From contig CAJUIR010000010.1 of NCBI GenBank assembly GCA_910586655.1, forward strand, positions 1 through 44,929: 44,929 nt of DNA. Reading direction: 5' to 3'. The stretch comes from an uncultured Christensenellaceae bacterium. Lineage in GTDB: Bacteria; Bacillota; Clostridia; Christensenellales; Borkfalkiaceae. This document shows, piece after piece, positions 31,415 to 39,463 of this stretch. The first letter of the stretch is position 1. Every line of letters begins with the position of its first letter. Below the pieces are notes generated by a model that made no database searches, was not told the origin of the DNA, and was given only the letters and a program-made list of their open reading frames with translations. The translations under genes were made by a program, and so were the position numbers.

Positions 31415-33349
31415 TTATTCGATTGCTTTTAACGATTCGTTCATGTCCACTTTTACGATCTTTCTGCGCAAAAGAAGCGTGACCAGCGCAGTAAACAGAA
31501 GCACGACCGACGGCGCGATCAACCACATAAACCACGACATCGAAGCAATCGAACCGACCGCCATGATATCATATACGATTTTTAAAATGGCAAGCGAACA
31601 GGGGAGTCCCACGCATAAGCCGATCACCGTATCGAGAAACACTTCGCGGTAGATATAACCCGATACTTCTCTGTCGAAATATCCCAGCACCATCAACGTG
31701 GCGAGTTCGCGGTTGCGTTCGCTGATGTTGATATTCGTAAGCGTATAAATGACGGCGGCGGTCAGCAGTCCCGCAAAGAATACGACGACTAGTGAAATCG
31801 CCGTGATCGACGGCGAGTTCAGACCCTGGAAGAGGCATAGATCCAAAAGCGCCAGCCCCGCCATGACGAGCGAGGTCGAGAATGCAACGGCAACGACTGT
31901 CATTAAAAACCGGCTTTTGAAGCGCAGAACGTTGCGCGTCGTCGATTTATATTTGAAAGGCAGCAGATTCCAAAAGAAAGGAATTCGTTCCAGCAAAACT
32001 TTTTTCCCGCTCTTAGGGGCTTTGGGACGGAGCAATTCGGAGGGTTTTTCATTTGTTAATCTGATCCCCGACAGCGCTGTCGCCGCAAGCGTTACCGCTA
32101 CGATGACCGAAAATATGATGATGAAAAACAGCAGGGTGACGTGTGGAGTCATGGGCGGCATCGCAAACGAGTAGTGGAATACGATATAAAGCAGCCGCGC
32201 AATTCCGATTCCCACAAAGTAGCCGCCCACGCCGCCGATTCCCAATCCGATTGCGGCAAACAGGACGTATTTGAGAATAATGCGCCATGCGGGATAGCCC
32301 AGCGTTCTTAAACAGGCGATCTGCGCCCGTTCCTCCTCCAAAAGACGCGTCATCGTCGAAAGGACGACCAGTGCGGTCACAAGCAAAAATGCCGAAAGCA
32401 GCACCCAGCAGATATTCGCCACTTTTTCCGCGTAGGAATGAAGCGCGCTAAAACTGTAATTCTTTTCCAGCGGAACGATTTTAATATCATCGCCGAGAAT
32501 CTTCGTGATCTCAGCCGATTCGCTTGCGATCGTCCGGATATAGCGGTCGCTGAACGAGTCGAACAGTTTGCGGTCGGAAAGCGCGATATAAAGATCGTTC
32601 GGGGGGAAATAACTTTGTAATTGCGCGGGGATCACGTCGTAGGAAAGGTAGAGAATATTATCCAGTCCGATCAATTTGTTTACGGCGTCGATATTGTCCG
32701 GAATTTCGATGTCGCCGTTGAGATAACTCGGCTCTTTGTCCATTCCGAACGTGAGAGGAGACCGCTCGGTCTTAGTCACTGTCACGGCGCACGGCATCGA
32801 AGGCATAGCGGAAATTTCGTCGTTTGGTTGTGAAGCGCTTTGTTCCGACAGTTGCAACAGAATTCCTTTGAAATCCAGTGTGACCGTCGAGCCGAGGGGC
32901 AATCCTTTGATATAATTGTCCTGTTCCTCCGCGCCCGCCGCAAACGGCGTTTCGGAATTCTTCGACCGGATTTCTTGCCGTACGTTTACGGTCGTTTCGC
33001 CGTCGAAAAAGTAAAGACGTACCAGTTGCTTTTCTCCGTTCACCTGCAAGAATACGTCTGCGGAAAAACCGACGTTTACGTTGTTCTGTCCGTAACGGGT
33101 TTTGAGTCGGGCAACGGGAGAATCGGAATATTCTTCGTCGCAGAGGAATCCGTTTGCCGTACTTTTCACAATAAAATCGCTCACGTTTCGCGCGGCGTAA
33201 TAGTCGTTGAGCGACACGTTGATTTTATCGACCGCCATACCGATTCCCGAAACAAAGCCCACGCTGACGAGCACGATAAACAGAATGGAGAGCAGCCGCG
33301 TGATGTGTTTTTTGAACATCCGCCCCAGCGTTTTAAGATATGTTTTCAC
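31415..33349 (-). CDS. FtsX/MacB-like ABC transporter permease
   Basis: 644 residues. An N-terminal membrane helix (about 15-38, LLSILFIVLVSVGFVSGIGMAV) is followed by a large extracytoplasmic domain (about 40-330). Then come three membrane helices around 335-480, containing LLEEERAQIACLRTLGYP. A second FtsX block of three helices follows, with NINISERNRELATLMVLGYFDREV. This is the layout of an exporter permease with one polypeptide of two FtsX halves. GTG 33349 overlaps the ATPase TGA (GTGA) and has GGAG upstream. The substrate is unknown; the neighbouring two-component system may regulate it, which is inference. Confidence 0.88.
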   Translation of the reverse strand: MKTYLKTLGRMFKKHITRLLSILFIVLVSVGFVSGIGMAVDKINVSLNDYYAARNVSDFIVKSTANGFLCDEEYSDSPVARLKTRYGQNNVNVGFSADVFLQVNGEKQLVRLYFFDGETTVNVRQEIRSKNSETPFAAGAEEQDNYIKGLPLGSTVTLDFKGILLQLSEQSASQPNDEISAMPSMPCAVTVTKTERSPLTFGMDKEPSYLNGDIEIPDNIDAVNKLIGLDNILYLSYDVIPAQLQSYFPPNDLYIALSDRKLFDSFSDRYIRTIASESAEITKILGDDIKIVPLEKNYSFSALHSYAEKVANICWVLLSAFLLVTALVVLSTMTRLLEEERAQIACLRTLGYPAWRIILKYVLFAAIGLGIGGVGGYFVGIGIARLLYIVFHYSFAMPPMTPHVTLLFFIIIFSVIVAVTLAATALSGIRLTNEKPSELLRPKAPKSGKKVLLERIPFFWNLLPFKYKSTTRNVLRFKSRFLMTVVAVAFSTSLVMAGLALLDLCLFQGLNSPSITAISLVVVFFAGLLTAAVIYTLTNINISERNRELATLMVLGYFDREVSGYIYREVFLDTVIGLCVGLPCSLAILKIVYDIMAVGSIASMSWFMWLIAPSVVLLFTALVTLLLRRKIVKVDMNESLKAIE

Positions 33350-34047
33350 CACTCGATCTCCTCGATTGATTTCGGATGGGCATTCCGTTCCATGCGTTCG
33401 ATCTGACCGCTCTTGATATGTAATACTTTGTCCGCCATAGAGGCAAGTGCGGCGTTGTGCGTCACGATGATCACGGGCTTTTTCTGTTGGCGCGAAATAT
33501 CGTGCAGCAGTTTTAAAATCAGTTTTCCCGTCACGTAATCGAGCGCGCCCGTCGGTTCGTCGCAAAGAAGCAGTTTGGGATTTTTCGCCACGGCGCGCGC
33601 AATGGAAACGCGTTGCTGTTCGCCGCCCGAAAGTTGGGAAGGGAAATTGTTCATCCGCTCTTTCAGCCCGACTTCTTCGAGAACAGTTTTGGGATCGAGT
33701 GCGTTTTTACAAATTTCCACGGCGATTTCCACGTTTTCCAGAGCGGTCAGGTTGGGCATCAGGTTATAAAACTGAAATACGAACCCGATGTCGTATCTTC
33801 TGTATTCGGTCAATCCGCGGCGGTTCAGCGCAGTGATATTTTTTCCGTCGAGAATAATTTCTCCGCCTGTCGCGCCGTCCATTCCGCCGAGCAGGTTCAA
33901 AAGCGTCGTTTTTCCTGCGCCGGACGATCCGAGTACGACGGCAAAATCTCCGTTTTCCAATTCGAAAGAGACGTCTTTCAAAGCATCCACCGTAATTTCG
34001 CCCGACTTGTATTGTTTGCATACGTTTGTCAAACTTAAATAACTCAT
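33346..34047 (-). CDS. MacB/LolD-type ABC transporter ATPase
   Basis: 233 residues. Walker A is GSSGAGKTTLLN near residue 40; the Q-loop region is FVFQFYNLMPNLTALENVE; the signature is LSGGEQQRVSIARA; Walker B is LLLCDEPTGALD; the H-loop is IIVTHN. These features match the LolD/MacB group that pairs with FtsX-type permeases. ATG 34047 follows GGTGAAAAT. The leftward promoter TTGAAA-17-TAGAAT lies at 34103-34075. The stop overlaps the permease start, so the two subunits are coupled. Confidence 0.95.
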   Translation of the reverse strand: MSYLSLTNVCKQYKSGEITVDALKDVSFELENGDFAVVLGSSGAGKTTLLNLLGGMDGATGGEIILDGKNITALNRRGLTEYRRYDIGFVFQFYNLMPNLTALENVEIAVEICKNALDPKTVLEEVGLKERMNNFPSQLSGGEQQRVSIARAVAKNPKLLLCDEPTGALDYVTGKLILKLLHDISRQQKKPVIIVTHNAALASMADKVLHIKSGQIERMERNAHPKSIEEIEW

Positions 34048-34074
34048 ATTTTCACCGCCGTATCGTTTACTGAT

Positions 34075-34103
34075 ATTCTAACAGATTTCGCGCGTACTTT
34101 CAA
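34075..34103 (-). promoter_or_regulatory. promoter of ABC exporter operon
   Basis: Leftward TTGAAA (34103-34098), 17-bp spacer, TAGAAT (34080-34075). Confidence 0.65.
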
Positions 34104-34163
34104 TAGGCGCAGTCAATTATTTTATGAAAGAAAAAACAAGCGCGGTCTTTTTTTGTTCTATGC

Positions 34164-34192
34164 TTGACATACGTTTGATAAAGTTGTATACT
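34164..34192 (+). promoter_or_regulatory. promoter of lipoprotein gene
   Basis: TTGACA (34164-34169), 17-bp spacer, TATACT (34187-34192). Confidence 0.82.
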
Positions 34193-34236
34193 GAAAGCAA
34201 AATTTTTACATACAATTATTAAGAGAGGAAAAAAAG

Positions 34237-35274
34237 ATGAAAAAGACATCGGTTGTGTTGTTCAGCGCATTGCTTACCGGTTCGCTTTGCATGTTTACGG
34301 CGTGCGGCGACGGCGGAAGCGTCGGCAAAGTAGACGGGAATTTCAAACAGGAAGCAACGGCGCAAGAGTTGCAGACCGCGCTTTCTTCCATCAATTTGGA
34401 AAATGCATTCGGTACGGGCGATAAGGTCGGTTTCCAAATTCAGGCGGAAATGGCAGTTTCTGCGAAGGGGAACGGCGTAAGCAGTCAGATGGAAATGTCG
34501 TTCGATTATGCGATGCAGGGACCGAAAATGCCTGCGGCGCCGCAGGCGGCGCAGGACGGCGCGCAGGATGTTGTCGGGTCGTGGAAAGATTACATTCCTT
34601 TGGATCAGTTCATCGGCGCAGGTAAAATCGATTTCAGTTTAAAACAGTCTGCGGCAGGATCTTCCAATGCGATTGCGTTTAAGTCCCAAATTTATCAAGA
34701 TCCCGTTTCTATTTATTTGGATTTCGATATGAACGGTCAAAAAATGAAGGGAAAAATCAGCATCGAAGAACTTCTTGAAGCACTTGAAGAATCGATGGAT
34801 CCCGAACTGCCCGAGATCGAAGACGACACCGACGTCGAGATCCCCGATATATCCGACGGTACCGAAGTGACCGATCCCTCCGATACGGACGTGGAAATCG
34901 ACTGGAATGCGGTCGTCTCATCGTTCAAACCTTATATCGACGATTCCAAGGGCTTAAAAATCAAATTAGAAGGCAGAGAACAGTTCCTGGTAGAATCGCT
35001 TGTGAAATCGGGCATTCCTGTCGACGGAGCCAATTTCAGCGCTTTGGTATGCGACGTATACCTTTCCTTCGGTGAAGACGGTCGGTTTTTACAGATGGGA
35101 CTCGATATCGATTTTGCCATGAGCGTCGGGCAAATCAAAGTATCGGTGAAAGGCGGTCTGGCACTGAAATCTTTCAACGGAACGATTACGCTGCCCGAGG
35201 GAATTGCTTCTGACAGTTCCTATCAGCAGATTCCGATCAAGGATATGATCGGAGACAACGCTCCGATTATTTAA
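34237..35274 (+). CDS. predicted lipoprotein, unknown function
   Basis: 345 residues. The signal sequence MKKTSVVLFSALLTGSLCMFTAC ends in a lipobox-like FTAC with the lipidated Cys at 23. The mature protein starts with Gly, Asp and Ser, then shows a repetitive beta-strand pattern with an acidic segment rich in Asp, Glu and Pro around residues 188-230. No enzyme motif is seen. It is probably a surface-anchored protein with a solute- or lipid-binding fold. ATG 34237 follows AGAGAGGAAAAAA. It has its own promoter and a strong terminator. Confidence 0.8.
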   Translation: MKKTSVVLFSALLTGSLCMFTACGDGGSVGKVDGNFKQEATAQELQTALSSINLENAFGTGDKVGFQIQAEMAVSAKGNGVSSQMEMSFDYAMQGPKMPAAPQAAQDGAQDVVGSWKDYIPLDQFIGAGKIDFSLKQSAAGSSNAIAFKSQIYQDPVSIYLDFDMNGQKMKGKISIEELLEALEESMDPELPEIEDDTDVEIPDISDGTEVTDPSDTDVEIDWNAVVSSFKPYIDDSKGLKIKLEGREQFLVESLVKSGIPVDGANFSALVCDVYLSFGEDGRFLQMGLDIDFAMSVGQIKVSVKGGLALKSFNGTITLPEGIASDSSYQQIPIKDMIGDNAPII

Positions 35275-35285
35275 AATATCGCGAT

Positions 35286-35317
35286 AAAAAAAGACGGGCA
35301 TTGCCCGTCTTTTTTTA
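35286..35317. terminator. bidirectional terminator, lipoprotein and fumarase
   Basis: AAAAAAAGACGGGC and GCCCGTCTTTTTTT around a 3-nt loop, between convergent genes. Confidence 0.92.
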
Positions 35318-35330
35318 TGGATTTGAGTTG

Positions 35331-35846
35331 TCAATAAATCGTATTGCCGCGGCTGTCGATGGCAACCACAACGGGAAAATTTTCGATCTCGAAGCGATAG
35401 ACTGCTTCGCTCAATAATTCCGGAAACGCGACGCATTCGCTTTTTTTTACGGCATTGCCGTACAGCGCGCCGGCACCGCCGATCGCCGCGAAATAAACGC
35501 GTTTGTTTCGCACGATCGCGAGGCGTGTTTCTTCGCTCATGCCGCCTTTGCCGATCATTCCGCCCAGCCCAAGATCCAAAAGCCGCGGCGCAAACGTGTT
35601 CATGCGCGCCGACGTAGTGGGACCGCAACTGCCCGAGGCTTTCCCTTCGGGTGCGGGACAAGGACCGGCGTAATAAATCACAGCATTTTCAAGCGGAAAA
35701 GGCAACGGATTTCCGTTGTCTAACAACTGAAAAATGCGTTTGTGCGCACAGTCGCGCGCGGTATAAATCGTGCCGGAGAGCAATACCGAATCACCCGCGT
35801 TGAGACGGCTTAAATCCTTTGCGGACAGGGGGAGCGTGAGTTTCAT
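35331..35846 (-). CDS. class I fumarase, beta subunit
   Basis: 171 residues of the Fe-S hydro-lyase C-terminal domain: LNAGDSVLLSGTIYTARDCAHKRI, YYAGPCPAPEG, SCGPTTSARMNTF, LGGMIGKGGM and AAIGGAGALYGNAV. With the alpha subunit it interconverts fumarate and malate at a 4Fe-4S cluster. A tartrate dehydratase role is the alternative for this family. ATG 35846 overlaps the alpha TGA (ATGA) and has AAGGAGACACTGTC upstream. Confidence 0.92.
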   Translation of the reverse strand: MKLTLPLSAKDLSRLNAGDSVLLSGTIYTARDCAHKRIFQLLDNGNPLPFPLENAVIYYAGPCPAPEGKASGSCGPTTSARMNTFAPRLLDLGLGGMIGKGGMSEETRLAIVRNKRVYFAAIGGAGALYGNAVKKSECVAFPELLSEAVYRFEIENFPVVVAIDSRGNTIY

Positions 35847-36682
35847 GACAGTGTCTCCTTTTCGCAGCGTACGCAATGGCATTGAATATTGACGGCAACG
35901 GGCAGTCCTGCAATGTGCGTGGGAGCGGTTTCGCACGATACGCCGATTGCGGTCACTTTGCCGCCGAATCCCTGCGCACCAATCCCGAGCGCGTTGATGC
36001 GTTTTAATGCTTCTTCTTCGATGAGCGCGACGTCGCGCCGCCCGTTCCTGCTGCCCACCTCGCGCATCAGCGCTTTTTTGGCAAGGAAGGCGCACGAATC
36101 GAACGCTCCGCCGATTCCTACGCCGACGTAAACGGGAGGACAGGGACGGGATCCTGCCGATCGCACCGTTTCGACGATGGCGTTGACAATGCCTTCCGTT
36201 CCTTTCGCAGGAGTGAGCATAAAAAGTTTACTCATGTTTTCGCTGCCGAATCCCTTGGGTAAAAAGGTGATTTTAATTTCGTCACCTTCCACGAGTTCGG
36301 TATGTAAGTGGGCGGGAGTATTGTCGCCCGTATTCTCGCGCGTGAGCGGATCGCATATGCTTTTGCGGAAATTTCCGTCCGCATACGCGCGGCGCACTCC
36401 TTCGTCTACGGCGATGCGCAGCGGTTTCCCCGTAAGATGTACGTCCTGTCCCAATTCCAGAAATACAACGCTCATGCCCGTATCCTGGCACACGGGCATC
36501 TTTTCTTTTTGCGCGCAGCATTCGTTCTCCAGCACGGTGGTCAGTGCAAATTTTGCCGCGCCCTGCTCGCAACGCTCTGCCTCTTTTAAGGCGTTCCTGC
36601 ACGCGTCTGTCAGCGTAAGCCCCGCTCTCCGTGCAAGGCGGTACACGCAGTTTTCGATTTCCTGAGTAGATACCGTTCTCAT
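35843..36682 (-). CDS. class I fumarase, alpha subunit
   Basis: 279 residues (280 if the adjacent ATG at 36685 is used). It holds the Fe-S hydro-lyase N-terminal domain: VCQDTGMSVVFLELG with the first cluster Cys, LPKGFGSENMSKLFMLTPA, and VGVGIGGAFDSCAFLAKKALMR with a further cluster cysteine. It is encoded in front of the beta subunit with a 4-bp overlap. No ribosome binding site precedes the ATG pair; instead TATAAT at 36697-36692 lies just upstream, so the mRNA is probably leaderless. It may work with the Re-citrate synthase in an incomplete TCA route. Confidence 0.92.
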   Translation of the reverse strand: MRTVSTQEIENCVYRLARRAGLTLTDACRNALKEAERCEQGAAKFALTTVLENECCAQKEKMPVCQDTGMSVVFLELGQDVHLTGKPLRIAVDEGVRRAYADGNFRKSICDPLTRENTGDNTPAHLHTELVEGDEIKITFLPKGFGSENMSKLFMLTPAKGTEGIVNAIVETVRSAGSRPCPPVYVGVGIGGAFDSCAFLAKKALMREVGSRNGRRDVALIEEEALKRINALGIGAQGFGGKVTAIGVSCETAPTHIAGLPVAVNIQCHCVRCEKETLS

Positions 36683-36691
36683 CATGTTTTT

Positions 36692-36719
36692 ATTATAAAA
36701 CAAAATCTTGAAAAAGCAA
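36692..36719 (-). promoter_or_regulatory. fumarase promoter, leaderless arrangement
   Basis: Leftward TTGCTT (36719-36714), 16-bp spacer, TATAAT (36697-36692). The ATGATG pair begins six bases after the -10 box. Confidence 0.6.
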
Positions 36720-36728
36720 AGTTTTTCA

Positions 36729-36757
36729 TTGAACTTTTTTCGCAATTCCTTTATAAT
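36729..36757 (+). promoter_or_regulatory. CPBP gene promoter, leaderless arrangement
   Basis: TTGAAC (36729-36734), 17-bp spacer, TATAAT (36752-36757). Six bases then precede the ATG at 36764. No SD exists. Confidence 0.75.
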
Positions 36758-36763
36758 AGCGGT

Positions 36764-37693
36764 ATGCAAACCTCCACGCCCCAAACCGAAGAAGATTTTA
36801 AACGGCTTGCGTTAAAAAACGCTGGGATCGTCTACTCTGCTACGGCGGTGTTCCCCTTGGCTTTTTCCGCGTTGCTGTTGTTGATCGTCGCGGCGATCGG
36901 GATCGAAAATTACCAAAACGAAGATTGGTACAAATATTTCAATTATCTGATTCCGCAAGTTTGTTTTGCAGGGATCGCCGTTGCTTTTTTCCGCAAGAGC
37001 AAGGCTCCCGTCCGTATGGTTTACGGCGGCTGTAAATGGTACTATTTTGTAATTGCGCTGATTCTGCAATTCGGGTTGCTGTTTTCCCTGTCCGAACTGA
37101 ACGCATATTTTATCAAACTTCTTTCGCTTATGGGGTACCGTCCCTCGGAATCGACTTTGCCGTCGCTTGACGGATGGAATCTATTGCCTGCGATTTTAGT
37201 GATCGCGGTGCTGCCTGCGCTGTTTGAAGAAACCGTATTCCGCGGAATCATAGCAAGACAAATGCACGAGAATGGATGGGGAACGCTTTCCGTCGTCCTT
37301 GTTTCTGGCGCTTTGTTTTCGCTCTTTCACCACAATCCCGAACAGACGCTGTATCAGTTTGCTTGCGGAATTTGTCTGACGCTTGTCGCCATCCGCGCCG
37401 GTTCGGTTTTGCCCACAGTCTGCGCGCACTTTGCAAATAATGCAGTGATCCTCGTTCTCGAATCGACGGGGAACGGATCGCTCTCCGCGCTGCCGGGCGG
37501 CGGCTATCTTGCTCTTATCATTGTTTCCGCGCTGTGCCTTGCCGGTATGCTTGCATATCTCGTCTTTTTCGATCGGAGAAATCATCAGAAGGGGCACATG
37601 AAACATGCGCGGTTGTTTCTTTTTGCCGCCGCAACGGGAATCGGCGTTTGCGCCGTGGGGTGGCTTGCGACGTTGATCGGAGGATTTTTATGA
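36764..37693 (+). CDS. CPBP-family intramembrane metalloprotease
   Basis: 309 residues with about eight membrane helices. The CPBP/ABI motifs are present: motif 1 PALFEETVFRGII near residue 155, motif 2 SLFHHNPEQ near 190 and a late motif with PTVCAHFANNAV. Family members cleave prenylated or membrane proteins or act in bacteriocin immunity; the substrate here is unknown. The start ATG 36764 is placed by the leaderless promoter. The stop overlaps the rlmH ATG (ATGA at 37690-37693). Confidence 0.9.
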   Translation: MQTSTPQTEEDFKRLALKNAGIVYSATAVFPLAFSALLLLIVAAIGIENYQNEDWYKYFNYLIPQVCFAGIAVAFFRKSKAPVRMVYGGCKWYYFVIALILQFGLLFSLSELNAYFIKLLSLMGYRPSESTLPSLDGWNLLPAILVIAVLPALFEETVFRGIIARQMHENGWGTLSVVLVSGALFSLFHHNPEQTLYQFACGICLTLVAIRAGSVLPTVCAHFANNAVILVLESTGNGSLSALPGGGYLALIIVSALCLAGMLAYLVFFDRRNHQKGHMKHARLFLFAAATGIGVCAVGWLATLIGGFL

Positions 37694-38127
37694 TCAAGAT
37701 CAATCTGATCTGCGTGGGGAAACTGAAAGAGAGTTACTGGCGTGCGGCACAGGAAGAATACGTGAAACGGCTTTCCCGATTCTGTAAAGCGGAAGTCCGT
37801 GAAGTTCCCGAAAGATTCACGCTGAAAGAGGAAGCGGAGAATATTTTACGGCTTTGCCGCGGGCATACGATCGCGCTTGCCGTGGAGGGGACGGGGGTGT
37901 CTTCGGAAACGTTTGCCGAAAAGTTGGGCGCACTGTGCGACCGCGGCGAAGAAATTACTTTTGTCATCGGTTCTTCCTGCGGACTGGACGGGAGCGTCAA
38001 GCGCAGCGCAAAGGAATTGATCTCGTTTTCGGAGTTGACGTTTCCGCACCAGATGATGCGCGTCATGCTGTTGGAACAAATTTACCGTGCGTTCATGATT
38101 TTAAGCGGATCGGTATATCATAAATAA
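37690..38127 (+). CDS. rlmH: 23S rRNA pseudouridine-1915 N3-methyltransferase RlmH
   Basis: 145 residues, slightly short of the usual 155-160. The SPOUT-family features are INLICVGKLKESYW at the start, ITFVIGSSCGLDGSVK (SAM-binding knot) and FPHQMMRVMLLEQIYRAFMILSGSVYHK at the end. It methylates the pseudouridine of 23S rRNA helix 69. ATG 37690 follows GGAGGATTTTT and overlaps the CPBP stop, so the two are translationally coupled. Confidence 0.94.
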   Translation: MIKINLICVGKLKESYWRAAQEEYVKRLSRFCKAEVREVPERFTLKEEAENILRLCRGHTIALAVEGTGVSSETFAEKLGALCDRGEEITFVIGSSCGLDGSVKRSAKELISFSELTFPHQMMRVMLLEQIYRAFMILSGSVYHK

Positions 38128-38149
38128 ATTTCGGCATATCCTATAAGAT

Positions 38150-38962
38150 ATGAACGTGTATCAGGAAATCGATTATTTTTACAACCGTTATCGGGGGAAG
38201 AAATGCGTGATCGGCAAAAGTGCGTTCGGACGCGATCTGTTTGCATTTTTTGTCGGAGATGATGACGGACCGACGGGGATTTGTCAATATGCCATGCATG
38301 CGAGGGAGTGGATCACTGCTTATCTCGCGTTGGAACACATTTCGCGCGGCGTGCGCGGCGGCGTGTGGTTTCTTCCGCTGATCAATCCCGACGGCGCATT
38401 GCTTGCGACGGAAGGGATCGAAAGCGTGGAGGACGTCGCGCAAAGGCAGTTTTTGATCGACTGTAACGGCGGGGAGGATTTTTCACTCTGGAAAGCCAAC
38501 GGGGAAGCGGTCGATCTGAACGTCAATTTCCCCGCGCGTTGGGGCGGCGGGATCCGCAACGTTTGCAAGCCCGCGTCAGCCCATTATATCGGTGATTTTC
38601 CCCTCTGTGCGCCCGAGACGCGTGCGCTGGCAGAGTTTACGCTGCGGCTCAGTCCCGACTATACGATCAGTTGGCACACGAAGGGAGAGGAGATTTATTG
38701 GCGGTTTCATCAGCCTCTGTTGCGTGCTATCCGCGATAAACGGCTGGGAAAGCGACTTGCGCGGGTCACGGGTTATCCTTTAAGAGAGGCGCCTTTGTCT
38801 GCGGGCGGATACAAAGACTGGTGTGTGGAAACGCTCGAAATTCCGGCGTATACCGTAGAGGCGGGAAACGACGACTTGTCGCATCCGTTGGGAATGGACG
38901 TATTGGAGGAACTGAAAGTAAAGTGCGGCAACGCCGTGCGCGCGTTTACGGAAGGATTTTAA
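38150..38962 (+). CDS. M14-family zinc carboxypeptidase
   Basis: 270 residues. Zinc ligands are in MHAREWIT (HxxE) near residue 51 and in SWHTKGEEIYW near residue 182; the catalytic Glu is in YTVEAGNDDLSHPLG. LPLINPDG and DLNVNFPARWGGG frame the substrate site. The Arg of the usual DLNRNF is Val here, so it is unlikely to bind a free C-terminal carboxylate like carboxypeptidase A. Gamma-D-glutamyl peptidases acting on wall peptides are the likely relatives. ATG 38150 has no SD; the preceding gene ends 22 bases upstream. Confidence 0.85.
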   Translation: MNVYQEIDYFYNRYRGKKCVIGKSAFGRDLFAFFVGDDDGPTGICQYAMHAREWITAYLALEHISRGVRGGVWFLPLINPDGALLATEGIESVEDVAQRQFLIDCNGGEDFSLWKANGEAVDLNVNFPARWGGGIRNVCKPASAHYIGDFPLCAPETRALAEFTLRLSPDYTISWHTKGEEIYWRFHQPLLRAIRDKRLGKRLARVTGYPLREAPLSAGGYKDWCVETLEIPAYTVEAGNDDLSHPLGMDVLEELKVKCGNAVRAFTEGF

Positions 38963-38963
38963 C

Positions 38964-39422
38964 ATGGAAGAAAAATTTATGCGCGAAGCGCTTGCTTTGG
39001 CGCAGAAGGCGAAAAAAAAGGGGGAAGTCCCTATCGGCGCGGTGATCGTCTACCGCGGTAAAATTATCGGACGCGGATATAATCTGCGCACGCGGCTGCA
39101 AAGAGCAACGGCGCATGCGGAGGTGCGCGCCATCGATCAGGCGTGTAAAAAACTGAAATCGTGGCGTCTGCCCGAGACGGAAATTTATATTACGCTCGAA
39201 CCCTGTCCGATGTGTATGGGCGCGATTCTGAACGCGCGGATCGATCGGGTGTTCTTCGGTGCATATGAGCAAAAGGGCAGAAGTTTGACGGAAGAACTTG
39301 CAAACGCAAATTTGCTGAATCATACGGTAGAAGTCACGGGAGGCGTGCTGAAAGAAGAATGCGCGGCGATTCTTTCATCGTTTTTTTCGGAAATGCGCGA
39401 GAGAGAAAAGAAACGAAAATAA
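38964..39422 (+). CDS. tadA: tRNA-specific adenosine deaminase TadA
   Basis: 152 residues. Zinc-dependent deaminase motifs: TAHAEVRAI (HAE) near residue 51 and LEPCPMCMGAI (PCxxC) near residue 79. It converts A34 of tRNA-Arg to inosine. GEVPIGAVIV and a short basic C-terminus are typical. ATG 38964 follows GGAAGGATTTTAAC within the end of the M14 gene. Its TAA lies at the base of a 19-bp hairpin shared with the convergent ABC-F gene. Confidence 0.95.
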   Translation: MEEKFMREALALAQKAKKKGEVPIGAVIVYRGKIIGRGYNLRTRLQRATAHAEVRAIDQACKKLKSWRLPETEIYITLEPCPMCMGAILNARIDRVFFGAYEQKGRSLTEELANANLLNHTVEVTGGVLKEECAAILSSFFSEMREREKKRK

Positions 39423-39463
39423 AACACGTCCGCGGAGCAAATCTGCTCCGCGGACGTGTTTTT
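39421..39463. terminator. 19-bp bidirectional terminator between tadA and ABC-F gene
   Basis: Arms at 39421-39439 and 39444-39462 pair perfectly over 19 bp with an AATC loop. The A- and T-ends serve both strands. The stem includes part of the stop codons of both flanking genes. Confidence 0.95.
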
